Shown: positions 1 through 6,245 of the stretch, one piece after another
How the letters are laid out: each line of letters starts with the position of its first letter
Numbering within the stretch: the first letter of the stretch is position 1
Origin: VRUE01 sp046733275
Lineage (GTDB): Bacteria > Actinomycetota > Thermoleophilia > Solirubrobacterales > 70-9
Length of the DNA stretch: 15,129 nucleotides
Direction: 5' to 3'
Assembly: GCA_046733275.1 (NCBI GenBank)
Contig: JBKPOW010000117.1
Coordinates: 1 to 15,129, forward strand
Translations under genes and position numbers: made by a program
Notes under the pieces: model-generated
Database searches by the model: none
What the model saw: only the letters and a program-made list of their open reading frames with translations
Told to the model about the DNA's origin: nothing

Positions 1-352
1 ACGAGCCCGGCGCCCCCCCGCCCGGCGCGGCGCCCAGCGGGGCGCCGTCGGCCGGCGAGGCCGCGGCTCCGTTCGTCCCGGCCGAACCGTCGCTGCCTCC
101 TTTGCCCTGGCTGTCTACGGCGGCGCCTTTGCCGCCGCCCGCGCCGGCGGGAGCGGAGCTCGCCACGCCCGCGGCCGTGCGCGCCGGAGCGACGTCGGTC
201 TCGGCCGCCTCGCTGCCTCCGTCGATGCCGGCAAGCGGCCAGTCGCGCAGGGTCTGCAGCGAGACGAGCATGACAAAGGCGACCACGGCGGCCGCGATCA
301 GCGCGGTGCCGGATACCGCTCCTGCAAGGTAGTTGCGCGCCTGGCGGGCCAT
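1..352 (-). CDS. Membrane-anchored or secreted Gly/Ala/Ser-rich protein, C-terminus cut by window edge
   Basis: I do not recognise the family. The frame opens with ATG at 352, preceded by a good ribosome binding site (GGAGG about five bases upstream), and stays open for 117 codons to the left edge without a stop. It begins MARQARNYLAGAVSGTALIA. Residues 11-31 form one hydrophobic segment, best read as a signal anchor or uncleaved signal peptide. From about residue 44 the chain becomes low-complexity, rich in Gly, Ala, Ser, Pro and Asp, which looks like an extracytoplasmic linker leading to a domain outside the window. It lies 99 bp downstream of the M23 peptidase gene on the same strand, so a cell-envelope role is plausible but is inference only. 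The low-complexity codons are unusually GC-rich even for this genome. Confidence 0.6.
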   Translation of the reverse strand, partial: MARQARNYLAGAVSGTALIAAAVVAFVMLVSLQTLRDWPLAGIDGGSEAAETDVAPARTAAGVASSAPAGAGGGKGAAVDSQGKGGSDGSAGTNGAAASPADGAPLGAAPGGGAPGS

Positions 353-434
353 CTCGCCTCCGTCTCGGTTGCTACCCAAGCGTCGCAGGCCAGAACCGAG
401 CTCACCTACCCACTAATTGAATTTTTGAGCGATT

Positions 435-449
435 GTGGGGTAGCCCCAC
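435..449 (-). terminator. Short hairpin after the M23 peptidase gene
   Basis: A perfect 6-bp stem, GTGGGG and CCCCAC around a 3-base loop, lies three bases beyond the peptidase stop codon. Read on the minus strand it is followed by A-rich rather than T-rich sequence, so it is not a canonical intrinsic terminator. It could be a weak terminator or an mRNA 3' end stabiliser. The AT-rich stretch at about 410-434, just beyond it, is a likely place for the promoter of the gene starting at 352. Confidence 0.3.
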
Positions 450-451
450 GC

Positions 452-1636
452 CTACAGGTAGCCGAGGGGATCGGTCGGTACGCCGCTGATGCGGACCTCG
501 AAGTGGAGGTGGTCGCCGTAGCAGTGACCGGTGCAGCCGACGTAGCCGATGATGTCGCCCTGGGAGACGCTGCCCGAGGTGACAGCGAAGGACGATTGGT
601 GGGCGTAACAGGTCTGCAGGCCGCCGCCGTGGTCGAGGCAGGTGAAGTTGCCGTAGCCACCGCTTTCCGCGTCGGACTGGACGAGGACGACGCTCCCGGC
701 GTCGGCGGCGCGGATCGGCGTTCCCGCCGGCACGGCGATGTCGATGCCCTCGTGCATCCGCCCCCAGCGCATGCCGAACCCGGAGACGACCGGGCCGTCG
801 ACCGGCCAGATCAGGCTGCCCGAGCCGTAGCGGATCGGGCCAGCGGGAAGCGGCGCCGAGGCGGAGGCGCCGAGGGTTGCGGCGAGCTCGGCCTGAATCT
901 CCGCGAGGTCGCCCTCGACGTGGTCCTCGATGGAATTGATCTTCGCCAGTGCCGCCTCGCGCTGGCGCCGCGCCGCGACCAGCGTCGACTGTCTCTGCTG
1001 CACGGCGGCGCGGGCGCCGGCAAGGGCCTGCTCTTCGGCGGCGATCGAGTCGCGCGCCGCTTCGATCCGGTCCTTCGCCGAGCGCAATCGAGCCACAGTC
1101 CGCTTCACCTGGTCGCGCAGGTCGCGCACCCTGGCGACGACCGCTTCGTCGAGGCCGTGGATGCGGTTGAGGTACTCGGTCCGGTTGACCAGCTCGTCGT
1201 AGCCGCCGGACTCGACCAGGAGGCTGAGGATGTCGGGGGTGCCGCTCTCGTAGATCGCGACGAGACGCTCGCGCAGGGCGACCAGCGAGCGCTTGAGTCG
1301 GGCGCGAACGATCGCCAGGTGCTTCTTGGCGACGTCGAGCTCTGCCGCGGCCTTCTCGAGCTCGGCCTGCTTGGCTTCGAGCCGCGCCTCCACCGCCGCC
1401 TCCTCGGCGCGCAGCACGGCCACCTCACGGGTCAGCCGCTCGATCCGGTCGCGGTAGCGCGAGATCGTCGTCGTCAGCACGCCCTGCCGCTCCCGCACGT
1501 GCGAAAGCTTCTCTTCCTTCTTATTGAGTTCAGATTCGAGGTCTGCCGCGAGCGCGGCGCCACTGAACGCGAGCAGCACGATGAGCGCCGCCGCAGCGAC
1601 GCCCGTGGCCGCCGAGGCAAGGCGAGTCTTAAGCAT
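452..1636 (-). CDS. Secreted EnvC-like murein hydrolase or activator: coiled coil plus M23 peptidase domain
   Basis: The 394-residue product has a signal peptide (residues 1-30, ending SGAALA before ADLES). A long charged coiled coil runs from about 32 to 125 and 165 to 255, broken by a segment containing YESGTPDILSLLVESGGYDELVNR, which is typical of EnvC/peptidoglycan-hydrolase N-terminal regions. A LytM/M23 domain spans about 275-394. The expected zinc and catalytic residues are present: H295 and D299 in HEGID, H346 in CYAHQ, H376 and H378 in DHLHFEV. The protein should therefore be an active metallo-endopeptidase of peptidoglycan cross-links, acting outside the membrane, with the coiled coil controlling access. 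Four cysteines (333, 343, 368, 372) lie within the catalytic domain and may form disulfides, as often seen in actinobacterial relatives. The start is 60 bp after the acyl-CoA dehydrogenase stop and has no clear Shine-Dalgarno sequence; it is chosen because the signal peptide begins there. Confidence 0.9.
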   Translation of the reverse strand: MLKTRLASAATGVAAAALIVLLAFSGAALAADLESELNKKEEKLSHVRERQGVLTTTISRYRDRIERLTREVAVLRAEEAAVEARLEAKQAELEKAAAELDVAKKHLAIVRARLKRSLVALRERLVAIYESGTPDILSLLVESGGYDELVNRTEYLNRIHGLDEAVVARVRDLRDQVKRTVARLRSAKDRIEAARDSIAAEEQALAGARAAVQQRQSTLVAARRQREAALAKINSIEDHVEGDLAEIQAELAATLGASASAPLPAGPIRYGSGSLIWPVDGPVVSGFGMRWGRMHEGIDIAVPAGTPIRAADAGSVVLVQSDAESGGYGNFTCLDHGGGLQTCYAHQSSFAVTSGSVSQGDIIGYVGCTGHCYGDHLHFEVRISGVPTDPLGYL

Positions 1637-1652
1637 GGCGAGGCAGGCTAGC

Positions 1653-1680
1653 GAAGGCGAAAAGTCGGCCGAGAGGCCCT
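1653..1680 (-). terminator. Possible weak terminator after the acyl-CoA dehydrogenase gene
   Basis: On the minus strand, just past the dehydrogenase stop, there is a GGCC-TCTC-GGCC hairpin followed by GACTTTT. The stem is only four base pairs, so this is a tentative call; it would separate the dehydrogenase from the peptidase gene that follows. Confidence 0.2.
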
Positions 1681-1696
1681 TTATCCCTGCAAAGGG

Positions 1697-2965
1697 CTAT
1701 GCAGCGACGGGCTCTTTGGTGGCCTGTTTCTCGGCCTCGGCGACGACCTCGGCGGCGTACCCAAGCCGCTCCGCGTATTCGGCCGCCTGCATGCGCGAGA
1801 TGACCATCCGCTGGATCTCGGCCGTGCCCTCGAAGAGCTGGTAGATCTTGGCGTCGCGGAAGAACTTCTCCAGTGGGTACTCGGTGCTCCAGGCGTTGGG
1901 ACCGACCAGGTCCATCAGGGTTGTGGTCGCCCACATCGTGACGTCGCCGGCCTTGAGCTTCGACATCGAGCCCTGGCCGCCGCGCATCGGGACGCCGTTG
2001 CGACCCATCCAGGCGGCCCGCTGGACGAGCAGGCGCGCCGCTTCTATCTCGGTGGCGACGTCGGCGAGCGTCTGCTGGATGCGCTGCGTCTTCAGCAGCG
2101 GCGTGCCGCCCTCGGAGCGTCCGTCGAGATGCTCCAAAGTCCACTCGTATGCGGCCTGGGCGATGCCGAGGGCCGAGGCGCCGACCAGCGGGCGGGTGAT
2201 CTCGAAGGTGGCGAGCGCGTCGGCGCCGCGCGATTTCTTCCCTTCGCGGCCGCGCTGCAGCTTCTTCTCCAGCTTCTCCTCGCCGCCGAGCAGGTTCTCG
2301 GCCGGGATGCGGCAGTCCTCGAGGATGATCTCGGCGGTGTGCGAGGCGCGGATGCCGAGCTTCGACTCCTTCTTGCCCTGACCGAGGCCGGGCGTGCCCT
2401 TGCCGATCACGAAGGAGGCCTGGCCGCGCGTGCCCAGGCTGGGGTCGACCGTGGCGACGACGACGTGGACGTCGGCGATGCCGCCGTTGGTGATGAAGAC
2501 CTTGGTCCCGTTCAGGACCCACTCGTCGCCGTCGCGCTTGGCGGTGGTCTTGAGGCTCTTCACGTCGGAGCCGGCCTGGGGCTCGGTCACCGCGTAGGCG
2601 CCGAGCTTGACCTCGTCGCCGGCGCCGAAGCACTCGGGCACCCACTGGGCGATCTGCTCGGGCGTGCCGGAGGAGGCGATGCCGGCGGCGGCGAGGCCGG
2701 AGCCGGAGATCGCCAGGGCGGTCCCGGCGCAGCCCCAGTGGAACTCTTCGGCGGAGATCACCTGGAACTGGCCCTCGGAGTCGGCGGCCGAGCGCTGGAT
2801 GCTCTCGAGGCTGCCGAACCCCTGTCTGCGGGCCTCCTTGATCACCTCCCAGGGGGTGCTCTCCTCTTCGTCGTGCTTGCGCGCCGCGGGCCGGATCACG
2901 TCGCGGGCGAAGGCCCGGCAACGGTCTTTGTACTCCAGCTGCTCATCGTTCAGTGAGAAATCCAT
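1697..2965 (-). CDS. Acyl-CoA dehydrogenase with charged insertion (stand-alone)
   Basis: A 422-residue FAD enzyme expected to oxidise acyl-CoA to trans-2-enoyl-CoA and pass electrons to ETF. The first ACAD signature is seen as LGAYAVTEPQAGSD (121-134), the beta domain as GDEWVLNGTKVFITNGG (146-162), and the C-terminal catalytic motif as YQLFEGTAEIQR, with E379 at the position of the MCAD/SCAD catalytic base. Residues about 227-254 (GGEEKLEKKLQRGREGKKSR) form a highly charged stretch where most family members have a short GxGF loop; I believe related actinobacterial proteins share it. The start at 2965 is supported by a GAGGAG ribosome binding site and by the family-typical opening MDFSLNDEQLEYKD; an in-frame extension upstream to 3091 runs through the operator palindromes and is not credible. 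It is a single gene, not adjacent to the other fatty-acid genes, but its upstream region carries the same operator motif as the thiolase locus. Confidence 0.93.
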   Translation of the reverse strand: MDFSLNDEQLEYKDRCRAFARDVIRPAARKHDEEESTPWEVIKEARRQGFGSLESIQRSAADSEGQFQVISAEEFHWGCAGTALAISGSGLAAAGIASSGTPEQIAQWVPECFGAGDEVKLGAYAVTEPQAGSDVKSLKTTAKRDGDEWVLNGTKVFITNGGIADVHVVVATVDPSLGTRGQASFVIGKGTPGLGQGKKESKLGIRASHTAEIILEDCRIPAENLLGGEEKLEKKLQRGREGKKSRGADALATFEITRPLVGASALGIAQAAYEWTLEHLDGRSEGGTPLLKTQRIQQTLADVATEIEAARLLVQRAAWMGRNGVPMRGGQGSMSKLKAGDVTMWATTTLMDLVGPNAWSTEYPLEKFFRDAKIYQLFEGTAEIQRMVISRMQAAEYAERLGYAAEVVAEAEKQATKEPVAA

Positions 2966-3000
2966 CGGGTCTCCTCGTTCGGCGCGCTCAAGGTCGTTGA

Positions 3001-3016
3001 TTGACTGGTCAGTCAA
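3001..3016. promoter_or_regulatory. Operator palindrome, site 1
   Basis: TTGACTGGTCAGTCAA has perfect 7-bp arms around a GT centre and lies 36-51 bp upstream of the acyl-CoA dehydrogenase start. Size and symmetry fit a TetR-family repressor operator. Each arm also supplies a TTGACT -35-like hexamer, one per strand. The same motif recurs at 3034-3049 and 12004-12019. No regulator gene of that family is visible in the window. Confidence 0.75.
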
Positions 3017-3033
3017 CCATTGTCGGAGTTTAG

Positions 3034-3049
3034 CTGACTGACCAGCCAG
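3034..3049. promoter_or_regulatory. Operator palindrome, site 2 (imperfect)
   Basis: CTGACTGACCAGCCAG matches the reverse complement of site 1 at 13 of 16 positions and has one mismatch between its own arms. Its centre is 33 bp from the centre of site 1, about three helical turns, so two bound dimers would face similarly. It lies 36-51 bp upstream of the ATG at 3085, so it may also control the divergent cell-wall-binding protein gene. Confidence 0.6.
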
Positions 3050-3084
3050 GGCCGCCGAGGAGCGAACCGAATAGCTTTGCCGCC

Positions 3085-4449
3085 ATGGCACCGAAGGAGC
3101 GGCCGATCAATGCGGACCTGCCCGCCTCTCCCCGCCGGACAAAGCCGGAGGAGGGCCCACGTCCGGCCAGGCGGAAGCGCGCGCGCAAGCCGATTCCGGC
3201 GGCGCTGAAGGCGGTCGCCGGGTTGTTCCTCCTGGCGGTGATCTTCGTCGTCGTCGCGATCCTTGGGGGAGGTGGGGGGAACGGCGATGGGGGTGGCAAA
3301 ACGCCGGCGATCAGCGTGCCGGCGGGCGCCGCCCCCGGGGCGCCCGACGCAGAGGCGGCGGCAGAGCTCGCCTATCCCGCCTTCGCCACCTCGAACACGA
3401 CCCGGGTCGGAGGCGCCGAGTCGGCCGCGAACGCGGCGGCGGTCGCGCTTGCCGTCTATCCCTCGACCGAGGCCTCGCGACGGCCGGCGGCGGTCACCCT
3501 GGTAGACGCCGACGAGTGGCAGAGCGCGATCGCCGCCGCGGTGCTGATGGCGGCGCCGCTGGGACCGCCCGACGGCGTACCGAGGAACGCCGTCCGCGGC
3601 CTGCCAACCGGCTCGCCGCTGCTGATCTCCGAAAGGGGCGAGATCCCCGACCCGACCTCGCAGGCCTTGGACGCGCTGGACCCACGCGGCAACACGACCA
3701 CTAAGGGTGTCCAGGCGTTCGCGATCGGCGGCGCGGCGGCACCAGGGGGCCTCGAGGTGAAATCGGTGGCGGCCGCCGATCCCGCCGCCACGGCCGCGGC
3801 GATCGCCTCCCTGCGCGACCGCCTGTTCGACGCGCCACCCGAGCACTACCTGATCGCCTCGTCCAAGCAGCCCGAGCTCACCATGCCGGCCGCCGCCTGG
3901 GCAGCCCGCTCCGGCGACCCCGTCCTCTTCGCCGAGCAGGACGAGCTGCCACCCCCCACCGGGGCGGCCCTGCGGCGTCACCCGAAGGTCCCGGTCTACG
4001 TGCTCGGGCCATCCTCGGCGATCTCCTCGCAAGTGGTCCGCCGGATCGGCCAGATCTCACGCGACGTGAGCCGCGTCTCCGGCGAGGACCCGGTGGCCAA
4101 CGCGATCGCCTTCGCCCGCTACGCGGACGGCGGGTTCGGCTGGGACATCAACGATCCCGGCCACGGCTTCGTCGTCGCCCGCTCCGAGGATCCGCTCGAC
4201 GCCGCCGCGGCGGCCCCCCTCTCGGCCTCGGGGACCTGGGGCCCGCTGCTGCTCACCGACAGCGCCGATACGCTTCCCCCTGCGCTGCGCGGCTACCTGC
4301 TCGACGTCAAGCCGGGCTACACGGCCGACCCGACGCGCGCCTTCTACAACCATGTTTGGGTGATCGGAGACGAGGAGGCCATCGACGTGAACCAGCAGGC
4401 CGAGATCGACGAGCTGGCCGAGCTGGCCAGGATCGGCGGCGGGGGATGA
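3085..4449 (+). CDS. Membrane-anchored protein with cell-wall-binding-repeat-2-like modules
   Basis: The 454-residue product has a basic, proline-rich cytoplasmic N-terminus (1-40), one transmembrane helix (about 43-60) and a glycine-rich linker (61-72). The extracytoplasmic region carries degenerate modules resembling cell wall binding repeat 2 (PF04122). The clearest are about 101-200 (starting NTTRVGGAESAANAAAVALA and ending in PLLISERGEIPDPTSQAL) and 304-410 (VYVLGPSSAIS, then RVSGEDPVANAIAFARYA, then GPLLLTDSADTLPPALRGYL), with a weaker one between. In known proteins such modules anchor surface proteins to the wall, and here no other domain is present. The start has no convincing Shine-Dalgarno sequence; the basic region plus membrane helix support it. 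Its stop overlaps the ATG of the next gene (ATGA), so translation is probably coupled. It is divergent from the acyl-CoA dehydrogenase gene and shares its operator-bearing spacer. Membership rests on pattern recognition. Confidence 0.8.
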   Translation: MAPKERPINADLPASPRRTKPEEGPRPARRKRARKPIPAALKAVAGLFLLAVIFVVVAILGGGGGNGDGGGKTPAISVPAGAAPGAPDAEAAAELAYPAFATSNTTRVGGAESAANAAAVALAVYPSTEASRRPAAVTLVDADEWQSAIAAAVLMAAPLGPPDGVPRNAVRGLPTGSPLLISERGEIPDPTSQALDALDPRGNTTTKGVQAFAIGGAAAPGGLEVKSVAAADPAATAAAIASLRDRLFDAPPEHYLIASSKQPELTMPAAAWAARSGDPVLFAEQDELPPPTGAALRRHPKVPVYVLGPSSAISSQVVRRIGQISRDVSRVSGEDPVANAIAFARYADGGFGWDINDPGHGFVVARSEDPLDAAAAAPLSASGTWGPLLLTDSADTLPPALRGYLLDVKPGYTADPTRAFYNHVWVIGDEEAIDVNQQAEIDELAELARIGGGG

Positions 4450-4694
4450 GCGAGGCCGAGAACCCGGCGCTGCTCGGCGGGCACGAGGCGACGGTCGAGG
4501 ACATCCGCGCCCTCGCCGGCGCCGCCACCCCCCACTTCGCCCTGCAGGTGCGCAACCGCATCCGCCGCCTGATCGAGCCGCTGCCCGGCGGCCACCCGGC
4601 GCGCGCCGAAGGCGAGCGCAGGATCGCCGAGCTGGAGGAGCTCGCCGAGCACAGCGGCGAGCCGCGCCGCACGACCGGGATCGGCCACGCGTGA
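4446..4694 (+). CDS. Small soluble protein of unknown function (82 aa)
   Basis: I do not recognise this protein. The ATG at 4446 overlaps the stop of the upstream gene, and its own stop at 4692-4694 overlaps the GTG start of the metallo-hydrolase (GTGA), so it is sandwiched in a tightly coupled three-gene unit. It begins MSEAENPALLGGHEATVEDI and has no signal peptide or membrane segment. It looks mainly alpha-helical: residues about 15-44 include the basic stretch HFALQVRNRIRRLIEP, and about 52-68 form an acidic helix (EGERRIAELEELAEH). The back-to-back overlaps at both ends are the main evidence that it is a true gene. A helper or adaptor to its neighbours is possible but nothing in the sequence proves it. 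Confidence 0.72.
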   Translation: MSEAENPALLGGHEATVEDIRALAGAATPHFALQVRNRIRRLIEPLPGGHPARAEGERRIAELEELAEHSGEPRRTTGIGHA

Positions 4695-5359
4695 AGCAGC
4701 TCGCGCCCGGGGTCTGGCGGTTGAAGCAGTTCCCGGCGCCGAGCGTCAACGTCTACCTCGCCGAGGACGTGCTGATCGACGCCGCCACCCGCTGGGACCG
4801 GCGCCGCATCTTCGCCGAGATCGAGGGGCGCGAGCTCTCGCTGCTGGCACTCACCCACGTCCATCCGGACCACCAGGGCGTCGCCAAGGACGTCTGCGAG
4901 GCGCGCGGCATCCCGCTCGCCTGCCACGCCGACGACGTCGATGCGATGGAGGGACGGCGGCCGATCCAGGAGGCGCACGCCGACAACCCCGTCAACCGGG
5001 CGATCAAACGCTTCTGGCAGGGGCCGCCCTACGAGGTTGGGCGGGTGCTGAACGAGGGCGACGAGGTGGCCGGCTTCCGCGTCGTCCACGCGCCCGGACA
5101 CGCGCGTGGCGAGGTGATCTTCTTCCGCGACTCCGACCGGGTGGCGATCTGCGGCGACGTGATCCGCAACATGAGCTACGCCACCGGCCGGCCGATGCTG
5201 GCCGAGCCGCCGGCGATCTTCACCTACGACCCGACCGAGAACCGCCGTTCGATCCACAAGCTGGCCGCTCTCGAGCCGTCGCTGATCCTCCCCGGTCACG
5301 GTCCGGCAGTGACCGACGTCGCCGCCTTCGAGCGGTTCGTCGCTGCCCTTCCAGGCTAG
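4691..5359 (+). CDS. Metallo-beta-lactamase-fold hydrolase (glyoxalase II-like)
   Basis: The 222-residue protein has all metal-binding motifs of the MBL fold: THVHPDHQG (H56, H58, D60, H61), APGHARG (H137), CGDVI (D156) and LPGHGP (H203). This predicts a two-metal cytoplasmic hydrolase; length and motif spacing resemble glyoxalase II/thioesterase-like members rather than RNase Z or beta-lactamases. There is no signal peptide. The substrate is unknown. The GTG start at 4691 overlaps the preceding stop (GTGA) and opens MKQLAPGVWRLKQFPAPSVN, the usual first strands of the fold. The last ten codons, including the stop, are followed immediately by a diverged copy of themselves (see the repeat at 5331-5390). 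Confidence 0.9.
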   Translation: MKQLAPGVWRLKQFPAPSVNVYLAEDVLIDAATRWDRRRIFAEIEGRELSLLALTHVHPDHQGVAKDVCEARGIPLACHADDVDAMEGRRPIQEAHADNPVNRAIKRFWQGPPYEVGRVLNEGDEVAGFRVVHAPGHARGEVIFFRDSDRVAICGDVIRNMSYATGRPMLAEPPAIFTYDPTENRRSIHKLAALEPSLILPGHGPAVTDVAAFERFVAALPG

Positions 5360-5390
5360 AAGCGGTTTGTCGTCGGCCTCCCCGGGTAGA
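5331..5390 (+). repeat. Imperfect 30-bp tandem repeat covering and following the hydrolase stop codon
   Basis: Bases 5331-5360 and 5361-5390 match at 23 of 30 positions with no gap. In frame, the first unit encodes ERFVAALPG-stop and the second would encode KRFVVGLPG-stop. Four of the seven differences are silent third-position changes (TTC/TTT, CTT/CTC, CCA/CCC, GGC/GGG), which suggests that the second copy diverged while coding, before ending up as untranslated sequence behind the present stop. Confidence 0.75.
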
Positions 5391-5400
5391 CCCCCCGCAA

Positions 5401-5425
5401 CGACCGCTGGTCGCCTACAAGGAGG
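5401..5425 (+). promoter_or_regulatory. Small hairpin and strong ribosome binding site before the secreted repeat protein
   Basis: CGACC-GCT-GGTCG (5401-5413) is a perfect 5-bp stem with a 3-base loop, followed six bases later by AAGGAGG (5419-5425), the strongest Shine-Dalgarno match on the plus strand here. It sits five bases before the ATG at 5431. The hairpin leaves the ribosome site free, so a regulatory role is uncertain. Confidence 0.4.
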
Positions 5426-5430
5426 CGCAT

Positions 5431-5955
5431 ATGAGCAAGCTGAGGATGCGGAAACCGTCGCCGGCGATGATCGTGGCCTCGATCGCCCTGATCGTCGCCC
5501 TGGGCGGCACCGCCATCGCCGCCCAGACCATCAACGGCGGCGCGATCAAGAGGCAGACGATCGGCGGCGGCAAGCTGAAGCGCAAGACCCTGACCGGGTT
5601 CCAGATCAACACCAACAAGCTCGGCACGGTGCCGACTGCGCGGCGCGCCTCCCACACCTACTGGGCGGTGGTCGACAACCCGCCCAGTCCAGGCAACGCC
5701 ACCCTGGCGCGCGCCAGCGACGCTGGCATCTCCGCAAGCGAGGGGGGCGGCGCCGTCACCGTGGCCTTCCCGGTGAACATCAGCGGCTGCGCCAACGTCT
5801 CCGCGCGCAACAACGCCGGCACGACCCCGCCCGGGGCGGGCAGCGCGCAGACCAACACCTCGCCGGCCAACGCCAACGCGGTCGAGGTCCGCACCCGCGA
5901 CGCGAAAGGCGACCCCGAGGACGCCGACTTCCATCTGGTCGTCGTCTGCCCATAG
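5431..5955 (+). CDS. Secreted protein with short N-terminal repeats, unknown function
   Basis: This 174-residue protein has a basic start (MSKLRMRKPSPAM) and a hydrophobic signal segment (about 12-31, IVASIALIVALGGTAIA). Three ten-residue units follow: TINGGAIKRQ (33-42), TIGGGKLKRK (43-52) and TLTGFQINTN (53-62), then KLGTVPTA. Leaders and repeats of this style are frequent in secreted proteins of Thermoleophilia and related actinobacteria; their function is unknown to me. The rest (about 72-174) looks like a small beta-rich extracytoplasmic domain with only two cysteines, C120 and C173, which could pair in a disulfide. A strong AAGGAGG ribosome site decides the start. It is 71 bp downstream of the hydrolase gene, and a hairpin follows its stop. 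Confidence 0.88.
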   Translation: MSKLRMRKPSPAMIVASIALIVALGGTAIAAQTINGGAIKRQTIGGGKLKRKTLTGFQINTNKLGTVPTARRASHTYWAVVDNPPSPGNATLARASDAGISASEGGGAVTVAFPVNISGCANVSARNNAGTTPPGAGSAQTNTSPANANAVEVRTRDAKGDPEDADFHLVVVCP

Positions 5956-5966
5956 GACGGGCGGCG

Positions 5967-6010
5967 CTGTGGCCCGGCCCCTTGACGAAGCCCAGGGGCC
6001 GGCGCCACAG
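5967..6010 (+). terminator. Long GC-rich hairpin after the secreted repeat protein gene
   Basis: The arms 5967-5982 (CTGTGGCCCGGCCCCT) and 5994-6010 (AGGGGCCGGCGCCACAG) are complementary over 16 pairs with one bulged base, around an 11-base loop, starting 12 bp past the stop at 5955. The following sequence, TCTCTCC, is only mildly T-rich. It most likely ends the upstream transcript. It also covers the alternative GTG at 5969, which argues for the later start of the next gene. Confidence 0.6.
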
Positions 6011-6037
6011 TCTCTCCAGGGGTCTATCCTCCCCGCC

Positions 6038-6241
6038 GTGAACGACGCGCCGCACGGCTTCAAGGAGGGCGACAAGGTCTGGGTCGAGGACGGGGACGGC
6101 AAGCATCACCCCGGCGTCTTCGTCGGCGACAACGAAGCCTCCGGCTGGTTCGGCGGCGGCCCCAGCGCCTACGTCGCCCACCCCGAGGCGCATCAGGCCG
6201 AGGTCGTCTCGATCTTCCGCATCACCCCGCGCGACGAGTAG
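6038..6241 (+). CDS. Small protein of unknown function (67 aa), possibly SH3-like fold
   Basis: I do not recognise the family. The chosen GTG start at 6038 gives MNDAPHGFKEGDKVWVEDGD. An earlier in-frame GTG at 5969 would put 23 extra residues inside a strong hairpin and is disfavoured. Neither start has a good ribosome site (an AGGGGTC lies about 12 bases upstream of 6038). The pattern GDKVWVEDGDGKHHPGVFVGD (residues 11-31), then aromatic and small residues and a final strand EVVSIFRI, resembles a small beta-barrel of SH3/KOW/Tudor type, but no family can be assigned. The protein is acidic, lacks cysteine and has no signal peptide. It converges with the LLM oxidoreductase gene, and a long inverted repeat fills the 51-bp gap between their stops. 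Confidence 0.65.
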   Translation: MNDAPHGFKEGDKVWVEDGDGKHHPGVFVGDNEASGWFGGGPSAYVAHPEAHQAEVVSIFRITPRDE

Positions 6242-6245
6242 CGCG

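Noticed and set aside
1..120. GC-rich left edge as a tandem or CRISPR-like repeat
   Set aside because: No regular period or conserved unit; it reads as low-complexity coding sequence in the minus frame from 352.
425..1651. Long plus-strand open frame of 408 codons opposite the M23 peptidase gene
   Set aside because: Antisense shadow caused by high-GC codon bias; the minus-strand product has a signal peptide and complete catalytic motifs, while this frame shows no recognisable domain.
1629..2921. Minus-strand 430-codon frame overlapping the acyl-CoA dehydrogenase
   Set aside because: Arg/Gly-rich out-of-frame shadow with no domain pattern; the true frame carries the ACAD signatures.
2129..2956. 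Plus-strand 275-codon frame opposite the acyl-CoA dehydrogenase
   Set aside because: Antisense shadow; low-complexity Leu/Gly/Asp composition and no ribosome site.
2966..3091. Upstream extension of the acyl-CoA dehydrogenase to a start at 3091
   Set aside because: The extra 42 residues have no family counterpart, cross two palindromes, and a good ribosome site precedes 2965.
3013..4032. Minus-strand 339-codon frame opposite the wall-binding protein gene
   Set aside because: Arg/Gly-rich shadow; it would also run through both operator sites.
5969..6037. GTG start at 5969 for the small gene ending at 6241
   Set aside because: It lies inside a strong hairpin, and the extra residues (ARPLDEAQGPAP) look non-native.
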